Source: Verrucomicrobiaceae bacterium (lineage in GTDB: Bacteria; Verrucomicrobiota; Verrucomicrobiia; Verrucomicrobiales; Verrucomicrobiaceae). Taken from it: a DNA stretch of 64,000 bases. Below the pieces are notes generated by a model that searched no databases, was not told the DNA's origin, and saw only the letters and a list, made by a program, of their open reading frames with translations. How positions within the stretch are numbered: position 1 is the first letter of the stretch; every line of letters begins with the position of its first letter. Shown one piece after another: positions 37,451 to 45,899 of the stretch. The DNA lies in NCBI GenBank assembly GCA_019694165.1, contig JAIBCL010000005.1:124001-188000 (forward strand), written 5' to 3'. Position numbers and translations under genes: made by a program.

Positions 37451-38776
37451 ATGCCTCCGCATCGCACCGCCGCACTCACTTCCGCAGAACGCATCACGGC
37501 GATCCGGTTGGCATTTCCGGCCGGCGGCCTTTTTCATGACAAGGAGTGGGTGCTCTCCCCCGAGCCGTTCGCACTGGATGAGGTCACGCTGGATCGCATC
37601 GAGGCTCTCGGCCCTGCGTTGCTCGCTTTCCAGCGAGCGTGCAATCGTCTCTATCTCGAAAGCGCTGAAGGCCAGGTATATCCGTGGGTGGCTCGACTGC
37701 TCGACCAAGGCAAGCCGCAAGGCGTTGTCGAGCTCGGTCGCCACGCTGCATGGCGGGATGAGCTGCCGCGCGTAATCCGGCCGGATCTCGTGCTCACGGA
37801 AAGAGGCGTGTGCATCTCCGAGCTGGACTCTGTCCCGGGCGGCATTGGACTTACGGCGTGGCTGAACCTGACGTACGCGGCGCTCGGTGACGCCGTCATC
37901 GGCGGTGCCACGGGCATGATCGACGGCTTCGCCGCGGCGTTTCCGCGCGAGGACATTCTCATCTCCCGGGAGTCCGGCGACTACCAGCCGGAGATGGAAT
38001 GGCTGGCTGAGCATACGGCAGCAAGGCGGCGCGTCATCCGGACCGCGGATTACGACTCTTCGCGTCAGGTCCCCCCGCCGCATTCATTCTACCGCTTCTT
38101 TGAAATCTTTGACCTCGACAATGTGGAGCACTCCTCCGCATTCCTGCGGCAAGCCATGGCGGGAGATGCGGACTTCTCGCCACCGCTGAAGGCGTTCCTC
38201 GAGGAGAAGCTCTGGCTGGCGCTGTTCTGGACTCCGCAGCTTCAAGAATGGTGGAGCGCGGCCTTGAGCACGCCGCATCTCTCCATTCTGCGCGAGAGCA
38301 TCCCTTTCGGCTGGATCATGAATCCCCAGCCCCTGCCTGTCACGGCAGTCTATCCTGGTCTGGACATCAACTCGTGGGATGAGCTCAAGTCATTCGGCCG
38401 CCGGCAGCGTGAGCTGGTGCTGAAAATCAGCGGCTTCTCCGAGCGCGGCTGGGGATCACGCGGAGTTTTCATCGGTCACGATCTGTCGCAAGAGGCGTGG
38501 GCGGCCGCGATCGACGAGGCGCTTGCTTCCTTCGCGACGAACCCCTTCGTCCTCCAGCGCTTTCACGCCGGCCGCGTGGTGAATCATCCCGCCTGGCAAG
38601 GCGAACGGCAGGCCGCCACGCTTGAACGCTCCAGAGTACGCCTCTGCCCCTACTACTTCGTCATCGGCGGGGAATCCCGGCTCTCGGGCGTGCTCGCCAC
38701 GGTGTGTCCTGCCGACAAGAAAATCCTCCACGGCATGAAGGACGCCATGATGCTGCCGTGCACTGCGGCCCCGTGA
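37451..38776 (+). CDS. ATP-grasp-like protein of unknown function
   Basis: 441 residues from the ATG at 37451; upstream GTG/TTG starts are possible. Near residue 124 it has ELDSVPGGIGLTAWLN. From 321 comes LVLKISGFSERGWGSRGVF, then WAAAIDEALASFATNPFVLQRFH. The pattern K-x-S-G, then GSRGVF, then a helix and VLQ-x-F/H resembles the ATP-binding lysine loop and hinge of ATP-grasp ligases, including circularly permuted ones such as glutathionylspermidine synthase. The terminal part has LCPYYFVIGGESRLSGVLATV. The substrate is unknown and the fold assignment is inference. It is convergent with a DUF1501 gene. Confidence 0.5.
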   Translation: MPPHRTAALTSAERITAIRLAFPAGGLFHDKEWVLSPEPFALDEVTLDRIEALGPALLAFQRACNRLYLESAEGQVYPWVARLLDQGKPQGVVELGRHAAWRDELPRVIRPDLVLTERGVCISELDSVPGGIGLTAWLNLTYAALGDAVIGGATGMIDGFAAAFPREDILISRESGDYQPEMEWLAEHTAARRRVIRTADYDSSRQVPPPHSFYRFFEIFDLDNVEHSSAFLRQAMAGDADFSPPLKAFLEEKLWLALFWTPQLQEWWSAALSTPHLSILRESIPFGWIMNPQPLPVTAVYPGLDINSWDELKSFGRRQRELVLKISGFSERGWGSRGVFIGHDLSQEAWAAAIDEALASFATNPFVLQRFHAGRVVNHPAWQGERQAATLERSRVRLCPYYFVIGGESRLSGVLATVCPADKKILHGMKDAMMLPCTAAP

Positions 38777-38805
38777 GACAGACACGCTGCGCGCGCCCTC
38801 CCGGC

Positions 38806-40245
38806 TCACGCCACCGAAGCCGGCAGCAGTTCGCGGATCGGCTCACCGAAGGGCAGGATGGGCATCGGGCGGCCTTGGAAATCTTCGAAGCTGTCGTCGT
38901 AGTTGATGCCGAGGTGGGTGTAAACCGTCGCCCACAGATCGTTCGGGCTCATCGGTCGCTCGACGGGATATTCTGCTTTGTTGTTCGTCGCGCCGACGAT
39001 TTGTCCCGTGCGCATTCCGCCGCCGGAGACGAGGAGCGACATCGACTGAGGCCAGTGATCGCGACCGGGCTGCATCACGCCGGTTTGCGTGCCGATCTGT
39101 GAGTTGATCTTCGGCGTGCGGCCGAATTCGCCGGTGCAGACAATCATGACGTCCTTGTCGAGGCCGCGCGCATAGATGTCATCGATGAGCGCGGTGAGCG
39201 CCTGATCGTAGCACGGCATGCGCCAGCGGAGGTCGGCATACATGTCGCAATTCACCGCGTGACTGTCCCAATTGTAGCAGCAGTTCTTCGGGATGCCGGT
39301 ACGTCCGGGATTCGGATTTTCCCACACCATCGTCACAAAGCGCGCACCAGCCTCGACGAGCCGCCGCGCCATCAATCCGCGCTGGCCGTAGGCGTGCATG
39401 CCATAGCGCTCGCGCACTTTGGCAGGCTCCTTGGAGAGATCGAAGGCGTTGCGCACTTCGTCGCTCGTCAGCATGTCAAAGGCGCGCTGGCTGAACTGGT
39501 CCATCGCGCCCATGAGGCCGCTCTTGTCGGCATCGCGGCGCAGGCGATCCATGCCGCCGAGCAAATGCATGCGATCCTCGAGCCGCGTCTCCATGTCAGG
39601 CGTGAGGCCGATGTTCTGCACCTGAAAATCCGGCGCGCTCGGATCACCCGATACCATGAACGGTGTGGCGCTGGGTCCGAGATACGCCGGGCCAAATGCA
39701 AAGACATCGATGCCGCTTCGGCCATTGTCCGTGCCGGCGACACAAGTCGGCATGCCATTGCCCGGGCGCTTCAGCTTGCGCATCACGATCGAGCTGACCG
39801 CCGGCGCATCATTCACCGTGCCGACCGGCGTGGCGGGAATGCGACCGGTGAGGAAGCGTTTATGCCCGCCGCCGTGATCCGCGAAGTCGTGATGGATCGA
39901 GCGGATGATCGCATACTTGTCCGCGATCTTCGCGTGCATCGGCATCAGCTCGCAAACTTCGATGCCGCGCACGTTCGTGCGGATCGGCCGCAGGATGCCG
40001 CGATACTCCGGCGGCGCCTCCGGCTTCATGTCATAGCTCTCGAGCTGCGACATGCCACCCGGCAGCCAGATGAAGATCACCGACTTCTCCTTGAGCTTCT
40101 TCCCCGCATTTTTCGCAATCGTCTCAGCTCGCAAAAAGTCGCTCATGCCCATGCCGAGCATGCTGAGCGCACCAATCTCAAGAAAACTGCGGCGCGACAC
40201 CGGGCCGCGGCAGCGATGAGAAAACATGGAAGCGGGAGGGGGCAT
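38806..40245 (-). CDS. Tat-exported DUF1501 protein
   Basis: 479 residues. A twin-arginine signal is present (SRRSFLEIGALSMLGMG, residues 17-33). DUF1501 landmarks: SVIFIWLPGGMSQLESYDMKP, AIIRSIHHDFADHGGGHKRFLTG, ARRLVEAGARFVTMVWEN and VMIVCTGEFGRTPKIN. DUF1501 proteins belong to the alkaline-phosphatase/sulfatase-like fold group and in PVC bacteria usually pair with PSD1 proteins, but here no PSD1 gene is adjacent. Start chosen between two ATGs (40245 and 40227). The product is expected in the periplasm; the reaction is unknown. Confidence 0.85.
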   Translation of the reverse strand: MPPPASMFSHRCRGPVSRRSFLEIGALSMLGMGMSDFLRAETIAKNAGKKLKEKSVIFIWLPGGMSQLESYDMKPEAPPEYRGILRPIRTNVRGIEVCELMPMHAKIADKYAIIRSIHHDFADHGGGHKRFLTGRIPATPVGTVNDAPAVSSIVMRKLKRPGNGMPTCVAGTDNGRSGIDVFAFGPAYLGPSATPFMVSGDPSAPDFQVQNIGLTPDMETRLEDRMHLLGGMDRLRRDADKSGLMGAMDQFSQRAFDMLTSDEVRNAFDLSKEPAKVRERYGMHAYGQRGLMARRLVEAGARFVTMVWENPNPGRTGIPKNCCYNWDSHAVNCDMYADLRWRMPCYDQALTALIDDIYARGLDKDVMIVCTGEFGRTPKINSQIGTQTGVMQPGRDHWPQSMSLLVSGGGMRTGQIVGATNNKAEYPVERPMSPNDLWATVYTHLGINYDDSFEDFQGRPMPILPFGEPIRELLPASVA

Positions 40246-40293
40246 GAGGTGGGGAAGTACGCAGGAGAAGGGCCGGTTCTCTCGGGGAGCGGG

Positions 40294-40348
40294 AATGACG
40301 AATGTCGTTTTCTTCCGGGGCGGCGCTCGAACTTCGACATTCGTCATT
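40294..40348. repeat. Perfect inverted repeat in a divergent promoter region
   Basis: AATGACGAATGTCG (40294-40307) and its exact complement CGACATTCGTCATT (40335-40348) are separated by 27 bp. They lie between the divergent DUF1501 and DUF5069 genes. The core ACATTCGTCAT also occurs at 17965-17975, so this may be a dispersed repeat rather than a local operator. Confidence 0.6.
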
Positions 40349-40382
40349 TGCCCCGGCCGCCGCTCCACGTTATCAACCACCC

Positions 40383-40817
40383 ATGTCCTTCCCCATCCGT
40401 TCCCCTCGCGAAACCGTCGGCGGCATTTTTGTGTTCGGCCGCATCCTCGACAAGATCCGCCTGAACGCGAAGGAGGGAAAGCTGCCCGATGGCTACCACC
40501 TCGGTTTCATTCCCGGCAGCCGCACCTTTGATGATCGTGTGTGCCAGTTCCTCGGTGTCGATTTCGAGGCGCTCTCTGCCCGCACGCTGGAAGGCGGCAC
40601 GGACGAAGAGATTCTCGAATGGTGTTTTCAGACGTCCGGCCGCAAGCCCACTCCGGAGCAGATCGAAATCTGGAACGGCTTCATGTTCAAGCGCGGCTGG
40701 CGCGACGCCGCCTCCGCCGGCCTCCAAAAGCAAAAGGACGAAGCCGCCCTGGGCCATCGTGACGACATCCTCACCTTCTTCGACCTCATGGACGCCGAAG
40801 AAGGCCGCGCGTCGTAA
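40383..40817 (+). CDS. DUF5069 protein
   Basis: 144 residues. Landmarks of DUF5069: SPRETVGGIFVFGRILDKIRL, DGYHLGFIPGSRTFDDRVCQFLGV and GGTDEEILEWCFQ. The family is small, soluble and frequent in Verrucomicrobiota, and its function is unknown. The start at MSFPIRSPRET fits the family N-terminus. No partner gene is evident; the transporter/synthase gene follows after 60 bp on the same strand. Confidence 0.8.
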   Translation: MSFPIRSPRETVGGIFVFGRILDKIRLNAKEGKLPDGYHLGFIPGSRTFDDRVCQFLGVDFEALSARTLEGGTDEEILEWCFQTSGRKPTPEQIEIWNGFMFKRGWRDAASAGLQKQKDEAALGHRDDILTFFDLMDAEEGRAS

Positions 40818-40877
40818 CCCCGCCGGTTTTCTCTTCCCAATTGCCGCCGGACCACGCACACTCGCGCCCCATTGGTC

Positions 40878-42974
40878 ATGGCCGGTCATTCTCGCGCTTC
40901 ATCGCTTCAACTCGCGCTGCTTTCGCTGCTGAGCGCGTTTCTGCTCTTCCAGGTCCAGCCGGTGATCGGGAAGTTCATCCTGCCGTGGTTCGGTGGCGGG
41001 CCGGGCGTGTGGACGACGAGCATGCTGTTTTTCCAGGTGCTGCTTTTCGCGGGCTACGCGTATGCGCATGGGCTCACGCGCCTGCCGGGGCGCTGGCAGT
41101 TTTTGATTCACGGCGTGATTGTGCTGGCGGCCGTCTTCATGCTGCCGATCGCTCCGGGTGAAAAGTGGCGGCCGGCGAATGGGGACGATCCGGTGTCGCG
41201 CATCCTCCTGCTGCTCCTGGCAAACGTGGCCCTGCCATACTTCGCACTCTCCAGCACGAGCCCGCTGGTGCAGGTGTGGTTCAGCCGGGCCGATGAGTCG
41301 CGGAAGCCGTGGAAACTGTACGCGCTGTCGAACATCGGCTCGCTGGCCGCGCTGTTGAGCTACCCGTTTTTCTTCGAGCCGCGCTGGGATGTGGTGGAGC
41401 AGACGCGTATGTGGTCGGGCGCGTTTGTTGTCTTCGCGGTGTTGTCATGGCTTGGGGCGCGGGCGGATTTGAGGGCGCCGACCGCTCCCCTGGCTGCTGA
41501 AGTCGGGCCGGGAGCGGATGACGCGAGCACAACGGCAGTGTCGTGGTGGCGGCGCGCGCTGTGGCTCGCATTGCCGGCAGTGGCGAGCGCCCTGCTTCTG
41601 GCCACGACGAATCACCTGTGTGAGGACGTGGCGGTGATCCCCTTTCTCTGGGTGCTGCCGCTGGCGCTTTACCTCGGCACGTTCATCATCTGCTTCGAGC
41701 GCGAGCGCTGGTATGCGCGCCCCCTCTGGGCGCCTGCGGCGATGCTGCTGCTCGTCGCAGCGGGAGCGCATGAGGGCCTGGCCGATGCCGCCTGGTTTCA
41801 TCACGATCTCGCGCCGGATTTCCGGCACGAGATCGCGCTCGTCGGCGCCGCCATGTATCTGGGCTGCATGGTGTGCCATGGCGAGCTCTCGCGGTTGAAA
41901 CCCGCACCGCGTCACCTCACGGAGTTTTATCTGTTCATGTCCGCAGGGGGAGCACTGGGCGGCATGATCGTGTCGCTGCTGGCACCGCGCATTTTCAACA
42001 CGTACGCGGAGTGGCCGCTCGCGTTGGTCGTCACCTTTGCCATCGCGGCACTGTCGCTCGTGCGCGCAGCGTGGTCCCGGGCCGGCTGGGCCCGGAGAGT
42101 TGCTCTGTTCGCAGTCGTGACCGGTTCGACGGTGGCGGGGCAGTGGTTTGTCTCGAAACTGATGGGCGAGAAGGATGAGACGCGCATCGACGTCGTGCGG
42201 AACTTCTACGGTGTCGTGTCGGTGCACGAGGACTACGACGCAAACGGCGCGGGCTGGCGCACGCTCTACCACGGCAGCATCATCCACGGGCACCAGTACC
42301 TGTCGCCCGAGTGGCGGAACGAACCGCTGAGCTACTACGGGCACGACACCGGCATCGGCCGAGCCCTGCTCACGCTCAAAGGCCGCAAAGATGCCCGTGT
42401 GGGCGTGGTCGGCATGGGCACGGGCACCACGGCATCCTATGGGGAGAAAGGCCAGGTTTTCCGCTTCTACGACATCAACCCTGAAATCCCCCGCATCGCG
42501 CGGAAGCACTTCCATTTTCTCGGCGATCTCGAGAAGCGCGGCGGCCGCGTGGATGTCGTCATGGGCGATGCCCGTCAGAGTCTCGAGCACGAACCGCCGC
42601 AGAACTACGACGTCCTCCTGCTCGATGCCTTCAGTGGTGACGCGGTGCCCGTGCACCTGCTCACCCGCGAGGCCTTTGAAATCTACCGTCGCCACATGAA
42701 ACCGGACGGCATCATCGCCGTGCATGTCTCCAACCGCTACCTCGCGCTCGCGCCCGTCGTAGAGCGGCTCGCCGCGGCGATAAGCATGAAGACCACGCGT
42801 GTCGTCACCGAGCTCGACGGATTCGACGAGTACACAAGCTATGTGCTGGTGACGAACAACGATGCCTTTCTCAAGGCGAATCCGTCCGAGGCGCCGGACA
42901 AAAACGAGCCGCCCGCCCCCTCGCTCTGGACGGACCGCCGGCACAATTTGTTTGAGATTTTGCTGAAGGAGTGA
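40878..42974 (+). CDS. Fused multi-pass membrane / spermidine-synthase-like protein
   Basis: 698 residues. The first 430 or so contain about ten to twelve TM helices (LLSLLSAFLLFQVQPVIGKFILP, PYFALSSTSPLVQVWF, LYALSNIGSLAALLSYP). The remainder is a spermidine-synthase-type SAM Rossmann domain: RVGVVGMGTGTTASYG, FRFYDINPEI, VDVVMGDARQSLEH, YDVLLLDAFSGDAVPVHLLT, and IIAVHVSNRYL. This fused family is widespread; some members may release or make polyamine-like molecules, but the substrate is not known. The catalytic Asp of true SpeE corresponds to LLLDAFSG. The stop shares one base with the truA ATG. Confidence 0.8.
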   Translation: MAGHSRASSLQLALLSLLSAFLLFQVQPVIGKFILPWFGGGPGVWTTSMLFFQVLLFAGYAYAHGLTRLPGRWQFLIHGVIVLAAVFMLPIAPGEKWRPANGDDPVSRILLLLLANVALPYFALSSTSPLVQVWFSRADESRKPWKLYALSNIGSLAALLSYPFFFEPRWDVVEQTRMWSGAFVVFAVLSWLGARADLRAPTAPLAAEVGPGADDASTTAVSWWRRALWLALPAVASALLLATTNHLCEDVAVIPFLWVLPLALYLGTFIICFERERWYARPLWAPAAMLLLVAAGAHEGLADAAWFHHDLAPDFRHEIALVGAAMYLGCMVCHGELSRLKPAPRHLTEFYLFMSAGGALGGMIVSLLAPRIFNTYAEWPLALVVTFAIAALSLVRAAWSRAGWARRVALFAVVTGSTVAGQWFVSKLMGEKDETRIDVVRNFYGVVSVHEDYDANGAGWRTLYHGSIIHGHQYLSPEWRNEPLSYYGHDTGIGRALLTLKGRKDARVGVVGMGTGTTASYGEKGQVFRFYDINPEIPRIARKHFHFLGDLEKRGGRVDVVMGDARQSLEHEPPQNYDVLLLDAFSGDAVPVHLLTREAFEIYRRHMKPDGIIAVHVSNRYLALAPVVERLAAAISMKTTRVVTELDGFDEYTSYVLVTNNDAFLKANPSEAPDKNEPPAPSLWTDRRHNLFEILLKE

Positions 42975-43747
42975 TGAAGGCACACCGGCTCAAGTTCACC
43001 ATCGCCTACGAAGGCACGCCCTGGCTCGGCTGGCAGACGCTGCCGTCCGGACGGACGGTGCAGGACGCACTTGAGAGCGCGCTTTCAAAGATCGCCGGCG
43101 TCACGGTCCGCATTCAGGGATCGGGTCGCACCGACGCCGGAGTGCATGCTCTCGGCCAGGTCGCACACGGTGACGTGCCGGGGGACTCACGGCTGGGCGC
43201 ATCCGACTGGACTCGCGCCCTCAATGCCGTGCTGCCCGCCAGCATTCGCGTGATGCGCGCCGAGTTTGCCGCGGCAGACTTTCATGCGCGCTTTGATGCG
43301 AAGGCCAAAACCTACCGCTACCGCATCTGGCGCGAAGATGTGATGTCGCCCTTCGAAGCCGGGCGTGCGTGGCATGTGTACGGCACGCTCGACATGGCGG
43401 CCATGAAAAGGTGCGCGGCGCTGCTCCGTGGCAGACACGATTTTTCAAGGCTGTCCGCCAATCGCGGCGGGGTGAGCGACAGCAAGCGCCGTGAGCATCC
43501 CGAGGATGTCACCCGCACTCTCACTCGTGTGGAGATCGCCGAAGATCACGAAGTCATCGAGTTTGAAGTCGAGGGTGACGGCTTCCTCTATCGCATGGTC
43601 CGCCTGATCATGGGCAGCCTGGTCCATGTGGCCCGCGGACGCGCCTCGGAAGATTGGTTCGCTTCGCTGCTCTCCGCCCCGGACGGCGTGAAGAGCCATC
43701 ACGTGGCACCGCCAGACGGGCTGTACCTCGTGGAGGTGAAGTACTGA
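42974..43747 (+). CDS. truA: tRNA pseudouridine(38-40) synthase
   Basis: 257 residues. TruA motifs: FTIAYEGTPWLGWQTLPSGRTVQDALE, GSGRTDAGVHALGQVAH with the catalytic Asp, FHARFDAKAKTYRYRI and FLYRMVRLIMGSLVHVARG. It isomerises uridines 38-40 in the anticodon stem-loop of many tRNAs. The ATG overlaps the preceding stop by one base (GTGATGA), implying translational coupling with an unrelated membrane protein. A GTG one codon earlier is also possible. Confidence 0.92.
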   Translation: MKAHRLKFTIAYEGTPWLGWQTLPSGRTVQDALESALSKIAGVTVRIQGSGRTDAGVHALGQVAHGDVPGDSRLGASDWTRALNAVLPASIRVMRAEFAAADFHARFDAKAKTYRYRIWREDVMSPFEAGRAWHVYGTLDMAAMKRCAALLRGRHDFSRLSANRGGVSDSKRREHPEDVTRTLTRVEIAEDHEVIEFEVEGDGFLYRMVRLIMGSLVHVARGRASEDWFASLLSAPDGVKSHHVAPPDGLYLVEVKY

Positions 43748-43776
43748 CAGAGGGGACGGGTCGGCGGCAGGATCGT

Positions 43777-44397
43777 TCACGCTGCATCGCGAGACTCGAA
43801 GGCCGGAAGCGAAAGCCGGTACCGGATGGCAGCCAGCCGGATGAAGATGGCGATGCCTACGCCCGCCCACGAAGCCGCCTCATCCGGCATCACGCACCGC
43901 AAGGCACAGTATGCGCCGCTGCCGGCTATCGCAGCTGTCGCATAGTACCAGGTGTCCTGCTGGAACACCAGCGGCACCCGGCTCGTGAGCACGTCGCGGA
44001 TGATTCCTCCCGCCACGCCGGTGACCACCCCGAGCATGACAGACACCGGCGCCGCAAATCCGTGGTTCAGCCCCTTCGTCGTGCCGGCGAGGGAAAAAAA
44101 TCCGAGCGCAAAGGCATCGGCGACCTGCAACAGGCTGCCAGGCGGCTCCCATCCGCGACAGATCACAAAGGACACCAGGGCAGTCCCGCACGCGGTGGCG
44201 AACAAATGCGGAGACTTCAGCCACGATACCGGCGTGTCGCCTATCAACAGATCGCGCAACGATCCGCCGCCGAATGCGGTGACCAGCGCAAGCACCAGCA
44301 CCCCGAACAAGTCCAGCCGCCGGCCTCGCGCAGCCAGCACGCCGGTGAGGGCACCTACACAAACGCCGAAATGATCGAGCAGAAGGACGAGTTTCAT
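43777..44397 (-). CDS. TRIC/UPF0126-family cation channel protein
   Basis: 206 residues with about seven hydrophobic helices in two repeats, each containing a glycine-rich GGG-R-D signature: TAFGGGSLRDLLIGDTPV and TGVAGGIIRDVLTSRVPLVF. These are hallmarks of bacterial trimeric intracellular cation channel homologues (YicG, UPF0126), which form K+-permeable trimers. It is transcribed convergently with truA and followed on its other side by the minus-strand DUF1501 operon. Confidence 0.85.
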   Translation of the reverse strand: MKLVLLLDHFGVCVGALTGVLAARGRRLDLFGVLVLALVTAFGGGSLRDLLIGDTPVSWLKSPHLFATACGTALVSFVICRGWEPPGSLLQVADAFALGFFSLAGTTKGLNHGFAAPVSVMLGVVTGVAGGIIRDVLTSRVPLVFQQDTWYYATAAIAGSGAYCALRCVMPDEAASWAGVGIAIFIRLAAIRYRLSLPAFESRDAA

Positions 44398-44546
44398 GAG
44401 TTCGGCATATTGGAATCAATTCCGCCATATCGGCAACCCTGATTTTCCCTGACGGCCGAGGCCGATAAGCCGGGCGACCACCGAGCTGGCAGCCTTCTCG
44501 CAGTTCGAAGGGAGGCCGCACTTCGCCACATGGCACCGGTCGCGCC

Positions 44547-45899
44547 TCATCCCACGATCCCCCTCACCACCGCCCCATGGATATCCGTGAGCCGGAAATC
44601 ACGGCCGGCGTGGCGATACGTGAGTTTTTCGTGATCGAGACCGAGCAAATGCAGAATCGTCGCCTGCCAGTCGTGGATGCTCACTTTGCCATCGACGGCT
44701 TCGTAGCCGTAGTCGTCGGTGCGTCCGTGAGTGTAGCCGGCTTTCACGCCGCCACCGGCCATCCAGAGTGAGAAGCCGGCGACGTTGTGATCTCGGCCAT
44801 CGGCGCCTTCGGCGTGCGGTGTGCGACCAAACTCGCCGCTCCAGATGACGAGTGTGTCCTTCAGCAGGCCGCGTGATTTAAGATCGGCCAGCAGGCCTGC
44901 GACTGGCTTGTCCACCGAAGCGCAGCTTTCGGGCAGGGCGTTCCCGAGGTTGAAGTGGTGATCCCAATTGCCGTGTGTGATTTCGACGAACCGCACGCCG
45001 GCCTCGACCATGCGACGCGCGAGCAGGCACTTGCGACCGAAGTCGTCGGTGGTCGCCTCTCCGATGCCGTAGAGTTTCTGCGTCGCGGCGTTTTCCTTTG
45101 AGAGATCCATCACGGCCGGCATCTGCTGCTGCATGCGATAAGCGAGTTCAAAGGACTCAGTCACGCCTTCGACCTGTGCGGTCGCGCCGCCGCGAACGAG
45201 GCTCGAGCGATTCAGCGACTGGATGAGATCAAGGTCGTCGCGCTGCTCAACGGCTGACTGGCGCGGTTTCAGGTTCGGCAATTCAGCCTTGGAGATCGGC
45301 AGCAGGTCCGCGCCGATGCGCGTGGCCTGATGCACGGCAGGCAGAAAGGCGCTGCCGTAGTTCTGCGCGCCGCCGTAGCCGCTCGGTGGTGTGATCGTGA
45401 TGAAGCCCGGCACGTTTTCATTCAGAGATCCGAGTCCGTAATGCGCCCAAGCACCGAGCGATGGTCGCACAAACTGCGACGAGCCCGTGTGCATTTTCAG
45501 AAACGCCTGCGGGTGAGCCGGCAGATCGGTCGTCATGCCGTTGAGGATGCAAAGGTCGTCGGCATGTCGCGCCAGCTCGGGCAGCAGTGAAGAAATCCAG
45601 AGACCGCTGTTGCCGTGTTGCGAAAACTTCCATCGCGAGCCGAGCAAGCGCGTGCCCTCGCGACGGCCCGGCTTGCCGGTGTCGGCAATGAGCTTTGGTT
45701 TGAAATCGAGTGTATCGACATGCGACGGCGCGCCTCTCATGCAGAGAAAGATTACGCGCCTGGCTCGCGGCGCGAAATGAGTCGCCGCATTCGCCGTCTG
45801 CCGATGTGCGAGAGCGGCGAAGGCGAGATGACCGAAACCCGACGACGCGGCGGTCAGGAAGCGGCGACGGGAAAATGGAGATGCTGCCGAAGAGTTCAT
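44547..45899 (-). CDS. Tat-exported DUF1501 protein, third gene of YHYH-PSD1 operon
   Basis: 450 residues. The N-terminus has a twin-arginine-type signal (SPFSRRRFLTAASSGFG) with Arg at 11-12. DUF1501 landmarks: RRVIFLCMRGAPSHVDTLDFKP, LCILNGMTTDLPAHPQAFLKMH, ARRMVEAGVRFVEITHGNWDHH, and LVIWSGEFGRTPHAEGADGRDH. The ATG overlaps the stop of the PSD1 gene by ATGA, so the pair is co-translated. In PVC bacteria this pair is a recurrent module; the function is unknown, and an envelope complex with the haem-bearing partner is inferred. Confidence 0.88.
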   Translation of the reverse strand: MNSSAASPFSRRRFLTAASSGFGHLAFAALAHRQTANAATHFAPRARRVIFLCMRGAPSHVDTLDFKPKLIADTGKPGRREGTRLLGSRWKFSQHGNSGLWISSLLPELARHADDLCILNGMTTDLPAHPQAFLKMHTGSSQFVRPSLGAWAHYGLGSLNENVPGFITITPPSGYGGAQNYGSAFLPAVHQATRIGADLLPISKAELPNLKPRQSAVEQRDDLDLIQSLNRSSLVRGGATAQVEGVTESFELAYRMQQQMPAVMDLSKENAATQKLYGIGEATTDDFGRKCLLARRMVEAGVRFVEITHGNWDHHFNLGNALPESCASVDKPVAGLLADLKSRGLLKDTLVIWSGEFGRTPHAEGADGRDHNVAGFSLWMAGGGVKAGYTHGRTDDYGYEAVDGKVSIHDWQATILHLLGLDHEKLTYRHAGRDFRLTDIHGAVVRGIVG

